From assembly GCA_934754425.1 (NCBI GenBank), contig CAKVIN010000004.1, positions 1 to 64,000 of the forward strand: a stretch of DNA of 64,000 nt, written 5' to 3'. Numbering within the stretch: the first letter of the stretch is position 1; each line of letters starts with the position of its first letter. Source of the stretch: an uncultured Candidatus Melainabacteria bacterium (GTDB taxonomy: Bacteria; Cyanobacteriota; Vampirovibrionia; Gastranaerophilales; Gastranaerophilaceae). Positions 43,762-52,425 of the stretch are shown in pieces. Position numbers and translations under genes: made by a program. The notes below the pieces were generated by a model, which worked only from the letters and a program-made list of their open reading frames with translations, was not told where the DNA came from and did no database searches.

Positions 43762-44934
43762 TTATAATTCGCTAGGATTAATCTTTAAATCTGAAATCAA
43801 TTTCATAAAATCTTTAGTATCAAAATTCAATTCATTTTGTTTATTTGCAATTGTTCTAACAATATCAATTACGTCAACTTTTTTATCTTGACCCTTTATA
43901 GAGGATGCCGTTGCATCATAAATTGAAGAAAGAGTTCTAAAAGAAGTATTACATTCTTTTTTAGATAAAAATTCTGAAATCTTATCAAGTTCAACTGAAC
44001 CATTTCTAAGTTTATCACTTACTAATTCCGAATCTTTATAATGATATTTTATAGCATTTGTAATCTGTTCTTTTGTAGGCAAATCTACCAACACTTTTTC
44101 ACTAAATCTATCTAACATTGGTCTATCAAGCTTTTTACCACCGAGTGCAATCCCTTTTTCTACATCAATAGGAAGGTTAGTTGCACCAATTGTGATAATA
44201 TTTTTTCTTTTACCTAATTTTTCTGTAAAACATTTTTTAAATTCATTCAACATATTATTGGAATGTTTTGCATTCAAACTATTATCAACCATCATTACAG
44301 AATCAATTTCATCTATAAATACAAAAAATCTATTAGATGGATTTTTGTCCGCTTCCTGGCAAATCATATCAACAGCTTTATTCAAATTACGTTCACTTAC
44401 ACTCTGATATTCTGAACCCAAACTTGTTACATCCAAAGATGCAAATCTTGAATCAGGAAATTCTTTTGCCAACGCTTTTGCAAACGTAGTTTTACCTGTC
44501 CCTGGAGGTCCGTAAAGTAATAATGATTTAGTAGGACGTCCTCCTCTTGCTTTTAAAACATCCGGATTTTCTACACTATTTTTAAACTTTGATGTAAAAT
44601 CTTTCAAACCACTCGGTAAAGCCATATCATCAAGTTTTGATGACTTCGTTAAATCAGACCAAATTTCTTTTAGTTCATTAACAGGTTTTTCCAAACTTTT
44701 ATTTTGCTTACGCATATAATATATACTTGCAATTGCACTCGCTCCAAGAGTTCCTAAAAACGCATAATATATACCTTGATTAATTTTAGCTTTCTTCTGC
44801 TCCTTTTTCTGCTGTTTCACAAATGTATCAACATCCATTGGCTCATAAGGATTTGCAGTCGCTCTAAAATTAACCTTTTTGTTTATTGTCGGAATTATTG
44901 TTGTATTACTTCCTATTGAATCAATCGTAGTCAT
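43762..44934 (-). CDS. Membrane-anchored AAA+ ATPase with N-terminal FRA motif (first of a pair)
   Basis: The start at 44934 is chosen because AGGAG lies 5 nt upstream; an ATG ten codons earlier would read through that site. The 390-residue protein begins MTTIDSIGSN, has KKVNFRATANPYEPM (FRA at 23-25), a single membrane helix (about 48-68, YYAFLGTLGASAIASIYYM) and an AAA+ domain: Walker A GPPGTGKT, Walker B FVFIDEIDSVM, sensor 1 IGATNLP, LDRFSEKVLVDLP. The AAA domains of the pair are only moderately alike, so they may form a hetero-oligomer. No protease or adaptor partner is nearby. Confidence 0.86.
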   Translation of the reverse strand: MTTIDSIGSNTTIIPTINKKVNFRATANPYEPMDVDTFVKQQKKEQKKAKINQGIYYAFLGTLGASAIASIYYMRKQNKSLEKPVNELKEIWSDLTKSSKLDDMALPSGLKDFTSKFKNSVENPDVLKARGGRPTKSLLLYGPPGTGKTTFAKALAKEFPDSRFASLDVTSLGSEYQSVSERNLNKAVDMICQEADKNPSNRFFVFIDEIDSVMMVDNSLNAKHSNNMLNEFKKCFTEKLGKRKNIITIGATNLPIDVEKGIALGGKKLDRPMLDRFSEKVLVDLPTKEQITNAIKYHYKDSELVSDKLRNGSVELDKISEFLSKKECNTSFRTLSSIYDATASSIKGQDKKVDVIDIVRTIANKQNELNFDTKDFMKLISDLKINPSEL

Positions 44935-45031
44935 ACGAACTCCTAACACTAATACTTCTAACATGTATAAAACAAAAAATATTATAAAATTGCTCTTTTG
45001 TAAACTTTTGTAAAAATTTCTTCAAAAATCC

Positions 45032-45058
45032 TAAAGTTTTTGAAAAAAATGCCGATAA
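45032..45058 (+). promoter_or_regulatory. Sigma-28 (FliA-type) promoter
   Basis: TAAAGTTT (45032-45039), 11-bp spacer, GCCGATAA (45051-45058): a perfect consensus match. Start expected near 45065, 27 nt before the ATG. The upstream 25 bp are also shared with the promoter at 31807-31833. Confidence 0.88.
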
Positions 45059-45091
45059 AAATAATATAAAGGGACAATAAAGGAAAGAAAT

Positions 45092-46084
45092 ATGAGCCTA
45101 AGCTGTTCAAATATTAGATTATTAACATTGACTCGCCGTAAAGCCGATATTGAATACGATATTTCAATCGACTCTATGCGTAAAATAGCGCTCACAAAAG
45201 AACAAAGTTTATTGACTCAAACTTATAATAGCAAACTTCAAGCTAAAAATATTGCTTATTATGATAATGGAAAATTTAATAAGATTAATTATAACTACAT
45301 AATGGGATATGGTGCTAATTATACAGCAATTACAAGCGGTTCGCAAGCGCTTAAAAACGATAATTCAATGATTTTGACTGATTACAAAGGTCAAGTTGTA
45401 ATGAGTGATGCTTACGCAAATGCCATCGTTGCTGTCTTAGGTTCTTCCGCTATGGATTCTAACGGACGTGGCGGAACATTCTCAACCGACAAAATTCCTG
45501 AAATCATGGCAAAATTAGTACCGGGGCACACTGCAGAAGAATTTAAATCTGTTATGAATGGTGACTCTTTATCAACAAGCTATAAAGCTTCCGGAGTACA
45601 AACTACTACCGGAGAATCAACCGGAAACACTACACAAGTGGATAGCTCAGATACAAGTACTTCAATAATACAAAAATTAGTTGATTTCTATGAACCAATA
45701 TTTAAAGCAGCTGCTTCCAACGGCTGGACAAAAGAATACAACAATGAAATGAAAACTAACGATAATTATGTAAGCGATGCATTAGTGAGCGGTTCATTCC
45801 AGCTTGCAAAAGTTAATGACGAAGGAAACTATGATCCTGATGTTTCTCTTACATATTTCGTAACCGCTGGTGACTTGACAGCAAGAACTGACTCTGAAAT
45901 CAGAGAACAACTTACCGCTTGGTATAACGAAGAAAAAGAACGAATTTCAGAAAAAGAAAGCTGGATTGACTTGAACATAAACAACTTGTCTACAGAGTTG
46001 GAAGCTATTAATACAGAAATTCAATCAGTCAAATCACTGATAGATGATGCAACAAGCTCAGTATTTGACTGGGGTAGCGGCTAA
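45092..46084 (+). CDS. Uncharacterised protein of the sigma-28 regulon
   Basis: Not recognised. The 330-residue protein begins MSLSCSNIRLLTLTRRKADI, with an N-terminal helix (about 15-50) rich in Lys/Gln, a Gly/Ser/Thr-rich middle (165-195), and a C-terminal coiled coil (DLNINNLSTELEAINTEIQS) ending SVFDWGSG. No signal peptide or membrane segment. The N- and C-terminal helices with a central globular part resemble the layout of exported flagellar-type or type III substrates; that, with the perfect sigma-28 promoter, suggests a flagellar accessory or secreted protein. AAAGGAAAG precedes the ATG. Confidence 0.7.
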   Translation: MSLSCSNIRLLTLTRRKADIEYDISIDSMRKIALTKEQSLLTQTYNSKLQAKNIAYYDNGKFNKINYNYIMGYGANYTAITSGSQALKNDNSMILTDYKGQVVMSDAYANAIVAVLGSSAMDSNGRGGTFSTDKIPEIMAKLVPGHTAEEFKSVMNGDSLSTSYKASGVQTTTGESTGNTTQVDSSDTSTSIIQKLVDFYEPIFKAAASNGWTKEYNNEMKTNDNYVSDALVSGSFQLAKVNDEGNYDPDVSLTYFVTAGDLTARTDSEIREQLTAWYNEEKERISEKESWIDLNINNLSTELEAINTEIQSVKSLIDDATSSVFDWGSG

Positions 46085-46147
46085 TAAAAATTATTAATAC
46101 AAAAAAATTTAATCCCTAATTTCCCTTTTCCTTTATTTAATTGTTAA

Positions 46148-46172
46148 AACTTGCTTTAGCAAGTTTTTTTTT
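46148..46172 (+). terminator. Terminator of the sigma-28 gene
   Basis: AACTTGC-TTTA-GCAAGTT followed by a run of T (46166-46172). Confidence 0.9.
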
Positions 46173-46177
46173 GGTAC

Positions 46178-46579
46178 TACGTACGTAGACATTTGGTCGG
46201 CTGCTTGGTCGTAATAACTGGATTGTACATACACTACAAACTCCGCCTCGAATTGTGACTACAAGTTTAATGTGTATTTAGCCTCGCACGTAGACATTGG
46301 GTCGGCTGCTTGATAAAAACTACAAGATTATTCAAAAACTACAAACTCCGCCTCGAAGTGTGACTACAAGTTTAATGTGCATTTATCACCGTACGTAGAC
46401 ATTGGGTCGGCTGCTTGATAAAAACTAGATTATATAGACACTACAAACTCCGCCTCGAAGTGTGACTACAAGTTCAATGTGCATTTATCACCGTACGTAG
46501 ACATTGGGTCGGCTGCTTGGTCGTAATAACTGGATTGTACATACACTACAAACTCCGCCTCGAAGTGTGACTACAAGTT
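46178..46579 (+). repeat. Tandem array of about 105-bp repeats (4 units)
   Basis: GTCGGCTGCTTG marks unit starts at 46196, 46301, 46406 and 46508 (periods 105, 105, 102). Each unit has ACTACAAACTCCGCCTCGAA and ends in (G/C)TACGTAGACATT-like sequence; at the left edge CTACGTACGTAG is a perfect 12-bp palindrome. Units 1 and 4 share a variant (GGTCGTAATAACTGGATTGT) that units 2 and 3 lack, so the array has an A-B-B'-A structure. Same family as 10149-10449. No reading frame. Confidence 0.88.
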
Positions 46580-46648
46580 ACTATGCCGACACCCCAAATA
46601 ATCCAAGACAGGTTAGAGTGAGGTAGAAGCTAATAATACAATAGCGCC

Positions 46649-46737
46649 ACGTCATTGCGAGAAAATCTGTGATTTTCGTGGCAATCCAAAAATTATCATC
46701 TGGATTACTTCGCCACCTACATTCCTCGGAATGACGT
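46649..46737. mobile_element. Short MITE-like inverted-repeat element
   Basis: Ends ACGTCATTGCGAG (46649-46661) and CTCGGAATGACGT (46725-46737) are inverted repeats with one mismatch; the interior holds GAAAATC-TGT-GATTTTC and GGCAATCCA / TGGATTACTTCGCC. It resembles the widely dispersed CATTGCGAG-type repeats of other bacteria. Confidence 0.65.
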
Positions 46738-46747
46738 AACATAGTAT

Positions 46748-47320
46748 TTACCCCTTATACTCCAACTGTTTAAGTACAGCCTCAACAGATTCCGGAGCTA
46801 GTCCAACTATATTTTCAAAACTTCCTTCGTATTTATCCAAAAAACCATCCGGCAATTCTTGTATTCCATAGCTTCCGGCTTTATCAAGAGGATTAAACTC
46901 ATCAATATAATAATTAATCATCTCATCAGTCAATTCTTTAAATCTTACGTAACTTGTTGTAGAAAGTAAAGCTGCACGATTTGTTCTTGTGTTAATTCCA
47001 CAAATTGAAGTCACTACAGAATGTGTTGCGCCGGAAAGCTCTTTTAACATTTTATACGCTTCCGCTTTTGAATGCGGTTTGCCTAAAATATGATTATGCA
47101 AAACAACAACTGTATCAGCAGCAATAACCACAGATTTTTTATCTGAGCGCCTAACAACATCAAGACATTTTTGCGTTGCCAAATCTTCTATTTTTTCATA
47201 AGAAAAAATATCATCGCTCAATTTTTCATCATAATTTGAAGGTATAACTTCAAAATCAAGCTCTAAATCTGTTAAAATCTTTTTTCTTCTTGGTGAATTT
47301 GAGGCTAAAATAAGTTTCAT
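46748..47320 (-). CDS. maf: Maf-like nucleoside triphosphate pyrophosphatase
   Basis: House-cleaning hydrolase of non-canonical or TTP/UTP nucleotides. The 190-residue protein begins LILASNSPRRKKIL, the Maf signature, then KCLDVV, VIAADTVVVL with the catalytic Asp, LGKPHSKAEA, and DKAGSYGIQ. Length normal. Possibly co-transcribed with the radical SAM gene 12 bp upstream. Confidence 0.93.
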   Translation of the reverse strand: MKLILASNSPRRKKILTDLELDFEVIPSNYDEKLSDDIFSYEKIEDLATQKCLDVVRRSDKKSVVIAADTVVVLHNHILGKPHSKAEAYKMLKELSGATHSVVTSICGINTRTNRAALLSTTSYVRFKELTDEMINYYIDEFNPLDKAGSYGIQELPDGFLDKYEGSFENIVGLAPESVEAVLKQLEYKG

Positions 47321-47332
47321 CCCAATTACTCC

Positions 47333-47965
47333 TTACGAATACCCATTTTCGATAAATTCTCTATCTCTGAATTTTGCGCCAAGCTCTTTTGCAATCTTTT
47401 CGCATTTATCTACATCTATATGATGCACCTTGTCAAATCCGGTTACAACAGAAGTTGTTACATCCATACCGACATTAACAGCAGATTTAATAAATTCTTT
47501 TACTTCTTCATAAGCATTTTTGATTTTAGGCTTGCAAATCTCATCATACATAGTTTCATCAGCAGCATTAAGACTCACTGATACAGAATCAATTAAACCT
47601 TTAAATTCTTCCGCTACATTAGTTTTATAAATCGCATTAGCATGTCCGTTTGTATTAACACGAATTTTTATATAAGGATAATTTTTTCTCAAATATTTAC
47701 AAAATTCCTTCATCATTTCACGGCGCAAAAACGGTTCTCCATATCCGCAAAAAACAACTTCTCTAGCTGATTGTGCAAACTTTTGAAATTGGTTAATAAT
47801 ATCATCTAATTCGTAATTATCATCATGCCACATTTGTGCACCGCAAACATCGTCCTTTTGATTTCTTAAACAAAATACACAAGAATTTGTGCAAGAATTT
47901 GTAAGGTTTATATAAACAGTTGAAGGATGTTCTTCATTATTAATGGAATAAACTAATGTATACAT
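47333..47965 (-). CDS. TatD-linked-type radical SAM protein
   Basis: Start at ATG 47965 just after GGGGGT; a TTG directly before it is less likely. The protein has 210 residues with CTNSCVFCLRNQ (Cx3Cx2C, binding the 4Fe-4S cluster), EVVFCGYGEPFLR, RVNTNGHAN and VSVSLNAADETMYDEI. This fits the short radical SAM family often found beside TatD nucleases; no tatD is visible here. Reaction unknown. Confidence 0.82.
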   Translation of the reverse strand: MYTLVYSINNEEHPSTVYINLTNSCTNSCVFCLRNQKDDVCGAQMWHDDNYELDDIINQFQKFAQSAREVVFCGYGEPFLRREMMKEFCKYLRKNYPYIKIRVNTNGHANAIYKTNVAEEFKGLIDSVSVSLNAADETMYDEICKPKIKNAYEEVKEFIKSAVNVGMDVTTSVVTGFDKVHHIDVDKCEKIAKELGAKFRDREFIENGYS

Positions 47966-48015
47966 CAATACCCCCTAAGAGCTTTTATTATTACATTCCA
48001 ATAATACTACAAAAA

Positions 48016-49500
48016 TTAAAGATTTTCTTTTTGTTTTGTTTTTCTTTTAGTTTTTTTAGAATGATGTTCTTCATCCTCATTACATCCAAGAACTTCGTTT
48101 AAATGATTAATCAAAGCTTCTGAGTGGTAGCACATAGCATGTTCGGTTTTATGGTGAATATCAACGATATGGTAATGCATTGCCATTTCAATTTGGATTA
48201 ATGCAATATTATAATCATAAATTTTATTTACATACCCCGTAACCGCCATTATATAATCTTTTCTTGCCTCTTGTAGTGCCACATAATTTAATTCACCGCT
48301 TTTATATTTCGCCTCTACAAGTTTTAAATTTTTAAGCGCTTGCTCCGCTTCAATTTGTGCAGTTGGTATCTGATTTTCAGCCTTGTCAAAATTATTAAAA
48401 GCACGCTTAACTTCATAATATAAATCTTTTTTAAACAAAATTATTTCATTATCCGCAAGTTTAACTTGTGCGTCAGCTCCTTTAATAGAATGCTTAAGTT
48501 CCATCAAATTGACGTTAGAGTTCAAGTTTACACCCACTTGAAAACTATTATTGTCAGTCAATGTCGAACTATTAAATCCATATCCTGCATTTGCACTAAG
48601 TGTTGGAAAATAAGTCTTTTTAATATATTTTAAAGACTCCTTCATTGCATCTCGGGTGGAATTTAAGACCATTAAATCCGGACTATTATCATAAGCTAAT
48701 TGCGGAGCATTCTCTCTTGTAAAGGTGAAAACATATTTAGAATATGGTTGTGGCAACTTATCCAAAGCACTATAATCGTTATTAAAATCAAAAGTTTTAG
48801 TATTTTTAATATCAAAATCAACCTGATTTTCCAAATACATGGAATTATTCAAATCAATTCTGGCATTATAAACCTCATTTTTTGCTTCTAATAATTTAAC
48901 TTCTGCTTCGCTTAAATTTAATTGAGCTGTTGTTAAATCAGCACCAATTTTAGCATTTTGAACATATTTTTTATTAATTTCAAGATTATTTTCCGAAATT
49001 TGTAATAACGCTTTTGCTTTTAATAATTTATAATACTTTGCTTTAATGTCAAACAAAGTGGAGCACAAACTGTCCATAAACTCATATTCTGCGCCAAGTT
49101 TGTAGAATTCTTCCATTTTAATGTAAGCAGTGGTTCTACCAAAATCCCAAACCATTTTGTTAACTGATACTCCGACATTTGGAAGTTCTCTATAATAGTG
49201 GTTGTAATAAATATTATCAGAATTATTTTCATTATGAAATCCGATTCCGGCACTAATTACAGGGAAATAAGCAGAGCGTGCAACTCCAAGATTACTTTTT
49301 GCAATATCAAGTTCATATTTGCGCCGCTTAACTTTTGGACTATTTTTAAAAGCCACTGCAACGCAATCAATCATACTAACAGAACTTCCATTCTTAATTT
49401 CTTTTGGATGGAAAAGTTCTTCGTCATCATGAGCATAAATTGGTAAAATCCAGCTACACAAAGACATAAGGACCAATAATACAAAAACGTATCTTTTCAT
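48016..49500 (-). CDS. TolC-family outer membrane channel protein
   Basis: The 494-residue protein has a signal peptide (MKRYVFVLLVLMSLCSWILPIYA) and two repeated TolC halves of long helices (SMIDCVAVAFKNSPKVKRRKYEL and later YDNSPDLMVLNSTRDAMKESL) with strand segments (SANAGYGFNSSTLTD). It forms the outer-membrane part of export or efflux systems. The C-terminal 55 residues are His/Cys-rich (MHYHIVDIHH, HAMCYHSEALINH, CNEDEEHHSKK) and then basic, unusual for the family and possibly metal-binding. No inner-membrane or adaptor gene is adjacent. Confidence 0.88.
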   Translation of the reverse strand: MKRYVFVLLVLMSLCSWILPIYAHDDEELFHPKEIKNGSSVSMIDCVAVAFKNSPKVKRRKYELDIAKSNLGVARSAYFPVISAGIGFHNENNSDNIYYNHYYRELPNVGVSVNKMVWDFGRTTAYIKMEEFYKLGAEYEFMDSLCSTLFDIKAKYYKLLKAKALLQISENNLEINKKYVQNAKIGADLTTAQLNLSEAEVKLLEAKNEVYNARIDLNNSMYLENQVDFDIKNTKTFDFNNDYSALDKLPQPYSKYVFTFTRENAPQLAYDNSPDLMVLNSTRDAMKESLKYIKKTYFPTLSANAGYGFNSSTLTDNNSFQVGVNLNSNVNLMELKHSIKGADAQVKLADNEIILFKKDLYYEVKRAFNNFDKAENQIPTAQIEAEQALKNLKLVEAKYKSGELNYVALQEARKDYIMAVTGYVNKIYDYNIALIQIEMAMHYHIVDIHHKTEHAMCYHSEALINHLNEVLGCNEDEEHHSKKTKRKTKQKENL

Positions 49501-49565
49501 AGGTCAATTATACCACATGACGAAAGATTAAGTTATTAAAAATATTTTTTAAAATTATTAATTTA

Positions 49566-49976
49566 TTACAAACCACAAAACTTAAATAAATAGCGTTTAA
49601 AATTTCTATTAATTTTCTTTACTTTATCTAAAACAACATAATTATTATTAATCAAAAACATCCTTGCTTTTGCGGTTTTTGGATATTTTGAAATAAAAGA
49701 ATCTACAAATTTTTCATTTGCAATTTGATATTCACTAGAAGAATGCAAAACATTCATATTCATTTTCTTCATTTTAGGAAATTCATTTGTTTCTGCCTTT
49801 TTTCTTGCTAATAAACCAATCGTTGGATTTTTTATACAATCTTTAATATGATCAACAGCGTTTAAATCAACTTCATATTGAGATAATTTATATTTTGAAT
49901 CCAATAATGAATTATACAAATTCGCATTTCTAACTTGGTTGTTAAATTTACTAGTTCCTGATATATTTAATGTCAT
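49566..49976 (-). CDS. Small basic protein of unknown function
   Basis: The 136-residue protein begins MTLNISGTSKFNNQVRNANL and is Lys/Asn-rich with no membrane segment. The segment before residue 12 loosely resembles the N-terminal motif region of neighbours. GAGGTTATTA precedes the ATG. Not recognised. Confidence 0.5.
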   Translation of the reverse strand: MTLNISGTSKFNNQVRNANLYNSLLDSKYKLSQYEVDLNAVDHIKDCIKNPTIGLLARKKAETNEFPKMKKMNMNVLHSSSEYQIANEKFVDSFISKYPKTAKARMFLINNNYVVLDKVKKINRNFKRYLFKFCGL

Positions 49977-50044
49977 ATTAATAACCTCTTTTATTTTATT
50001 ATTTTCAATTATATTAAAACTCCTAAATATAAAATTTGCTAGTA

Positions 50045-50088
50045 AAAAAAAAATAAAAGAACGAAAATTTTTACAAATTTTCGTTCTT
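50045..50088 (-). terminator. Terminator downstream of fusA
   Basis: Perfect 14-bp stem AAGAACGAAAATTT / AAATTTTCGTTCTT followed on the minus strand by a T-rich tail. A second hairpin, GAAGCGT/ACGCTTC, lies between it and the stop, near 50122-50142. Confidence 0.9.
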
Positions 50089-50152
50089 CTAAAATTTATC
50101 TAATGATTATTCTAATTAGTATGAAGCGTTAGCGTACGCTTCAATGAAATTA

Positions 50153-52240
50153 CTACTTAGAAGCACCTGCTTTTTCGATAATTTCTTTTTCGATATTAGC
50201 TGGAACTTGATCATAGTTGTGGAATTCCATAGAGAATGTACCACGACCTTGAGTATTAGATCTCAAATCAGTTGCGTAACCAAACATGTTAGCCAATGGA
50301 ACTAATGCTCTAACGATTACGTTACCAGTATTACCTTGTGGTTCTTGACCTTCAACACGACCACGTCTTCTTGAAATATCACCGATGATTGTACCTGTGA
50401 ATTCATCAGGAATTTCGATTTCAACTTTCATCATAGGTTCAAGGATACAAGGTTGAGCTTTTCTACAACCTTCTTTGATTGCCATAGAACCAGCAATCTT
50501 GAATGCCATTTCAGAAGAGTCAACTTCGTGGTATGAACCATCATAAAGTTCAACCTTAACGTCTATCATAGGATATCCAGCTAAGATACCACCTTCAAGA
50601 GCTTCTTCCATACCTTTTCTTGCAGGTTCGATGTATTCTCTAGGAATAGCACCACCAACGATTTTGTTTTCAAATACAAATCCTGCATTTTCTTCTGCTG
50701 GAGAAATTCTAATTTTAACGTGACCATATTGACCTTTACCACCAGACTGACGAACAAATTTAGAATCTTGATCAGCATTACCTCTGATTGTTTCTCTGTA
50801 AGCAACTTGTGGTTTACCAATGTTAGCTTCAACTTTGAATTCTCTTAACATACGGTCAACGATGATGTCTAAGTGAAGTTCACCCATACCAGAAATGATT
50901 GTTTGACCAGTTTCTGTATCAGATTTAACTCTGAATGATGGATCTTCTTCAGCAAGTTTTTGAAGAGCGATACCCATTTTATCTTGGTCAGCTTTTGTTT
51001 TTGGTTCAATAGCTACAGAAATAACAGGTTCTGGGAATGTCATTCTTTCCAAGATGATTGGAGCTTTTTCATCACACAATGTATCACCGGTTGTTGTATC
51101 TTTCAAACCAACTGCTGCACATATGTCACCAGCATAAACTTCAGTTTCTTCAAGTCTTTGATCAGCATACATACGAACCAATCTTGAAATACGTTCTTTC
51201 TTACCGTTAGTTGAGTTAAGAACATAAGAACCAGAAGTGATAACACCAGAATATACTCTTAAGAATGTTAATCTACCTACGAATGGGTCAGTCATAACCT
51301 TGAATGATAGAGCTGAGAATGGTTCTGAGTCAGAAGAATGTCTTTCAACTTTTGTTCCGTCTTCTAATTCACCTTCAATAGCTTTTACATCTACTGGAGA
51401 TGGCATATAATCAACAACAGCGTTTAATAATAATTGAACACCTTTGTTTTTGAATGCTGTACCGCAAGTTACAGGAACGATTTTGTTATCACAAACAGCT
51501 TTTCTTAAAGCAGCTTTTAATTCATCAATAGTGATTGAATCTGGATCTTCGAAGAATTTTTCCATCAAAGCATCGTCTTCAGCAGCAATTGCTTCAACCA
51601 TTGCATCGTGGTATTCTTTTGCTTTTTCAGCCATATCAGCAGGAATTTCTTCTTCTTTAATATCTGTTCCTAAGTCGTTTGTATAAATTTCAGCTTTCAT
51701 TGTCATCAAGTCAATCAAACCTGTAAATTTGTCTTCAGCACCGATAGGTAATTGAAGAGGAACAGCGTTAGCGCCTAATCTGTTTTTGATTTGGTCTACA
51801 ACTCTGTAGAAATCAGCACCTGTTCTATCCATTTTGTTTACGAATACCATTCTAGGAACTTCGTATCTGTTAGCTTGTCTCCAAACTGTTTCAGATTGTG
51901 ATTGAACACCACCAACAGCACAGAATACAGCAACAACACCGTCTAATACACGAAGAGAACGCTCTACTTCGATTGTGAAGTCAACGTGCCCTGGGGTATC
52001 AATGATGTTGATTTGGTGACCTTTCCAAGTAGCTGTTACAGCTGCTGATTGGATTGTGATACCTCTTTCTTTTTCTTGTTCCATAAAGTCAGTTACAGCT
52101 GCACCATCGTGAGTTTCACCAATTTTATGTGTTTTACCTGTATAGAACAGGATACGTTCAGTTGTAGTGGTTTTACCTGCATCGATGTGAGCAGCAATAC
52201 CAATATTTCTGATCTTTTCTAATGGAGTTTTTCTAGCCAT
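50153..52240 (-). CDS. fusA: Elongation factor G
   Basis: GTPase driving ribosome translocation. Start at ATG 52240 (MARKTPLEKIRNIGIAAHID) behind AAAGGAA, giving 695 residues; a longer in-frame start would add 50 unrelated residues over the promoter. G1 AHIDAGKTT, G3 DTPGHVDFTIEVERSLRV, G4 NKMDRTG, then domains II-V with GMGELHLDIIVDRM and GYPMIDVKVELYDGSYHEVDSSE. It stands alone here, not in the str operon. Confidence 0.97.
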   Translation of the reverse strand: MARKTPLEKIRNIGIAAHIDAGKTTTTERILFYTGKTHKIGETHDGAAVTDFMEQEKERGITIQSAAVTATWKGHQINIIDTPGHVDFTIEVERSLRVLDGVVAVFCAVGGVQSQSETVWRQANRYEVPRMVFVNKMDRTGADFYRVVDQIKNRLGANAVPLQLPIGAEDKFTGLIDLMTMKAEIYTNDLGTDIKEEEIPADMAEKAKEYHDAMVEAIAAEDDALMEKFFEDPDSITIDELKAALRKAVCDNKIVPVTCGTAFKNKGVQLLLNAVVDYMPSPVDVKAIEGELEDGTKVERHSSDSEPFSALSFKVMTDPFVGRLTFLRVYSGVITSGSYVLNSTNGKKERISRLVRMYADQRLEETEVYAGDICAAVGLKDTTTGDTLCDEKAPIILERMTFPEPVISVAIEPKTKADQDKMGIALQKLAEEDPSFRVKSDTETGQTIISGMGELHLDIIVDRMLREFKVEANIGKPQVAYRETIRGNADQDSKFVRQSGGKGQYGHVKIRISPAEENAGFVFENKIVGGAIPREYIEPARKGMEEALEGGILAGYPMIDVKVELYDGSYHEVDSSEMAFKIAGSMAIKEGCRKAQPCILEPMMKVEIEIPDEFTGTIIGDISRRRGRVEGQEPQGNTGNVIVRALVPLANMFGYATDLRSNTQGRGTFSMEFHNYDQVPANIEKEIIEKAGASK

Positions 52241-52366
52241 TTTCTTAGTTTCCTTTATATTTTTACTACTACTATTTACTACTGTCGCCAGTATAGACAT
52301 TGTCGCATGAACATGTTTTCTGTACAAGTGGCAATGAAATAAGTCTTTACAACCTGTATCATGTAA

Positions 52367-52400
52367 AAAAATAAGGTTGTATAACGACAACCTTATTTTT
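52367..52400 (-). terminator. Terminator downstream of the SIMPL gene
   Basis: AAAAATAAGGTTGT / ACAACCTTATTTTT, followed on the minus strand by a T-run; it separates the upstream gene group from fusA. Confidence 0.88.
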
Positions 52401-52425
52401 ATATAGTGATTATTTTCAAGCTAAT

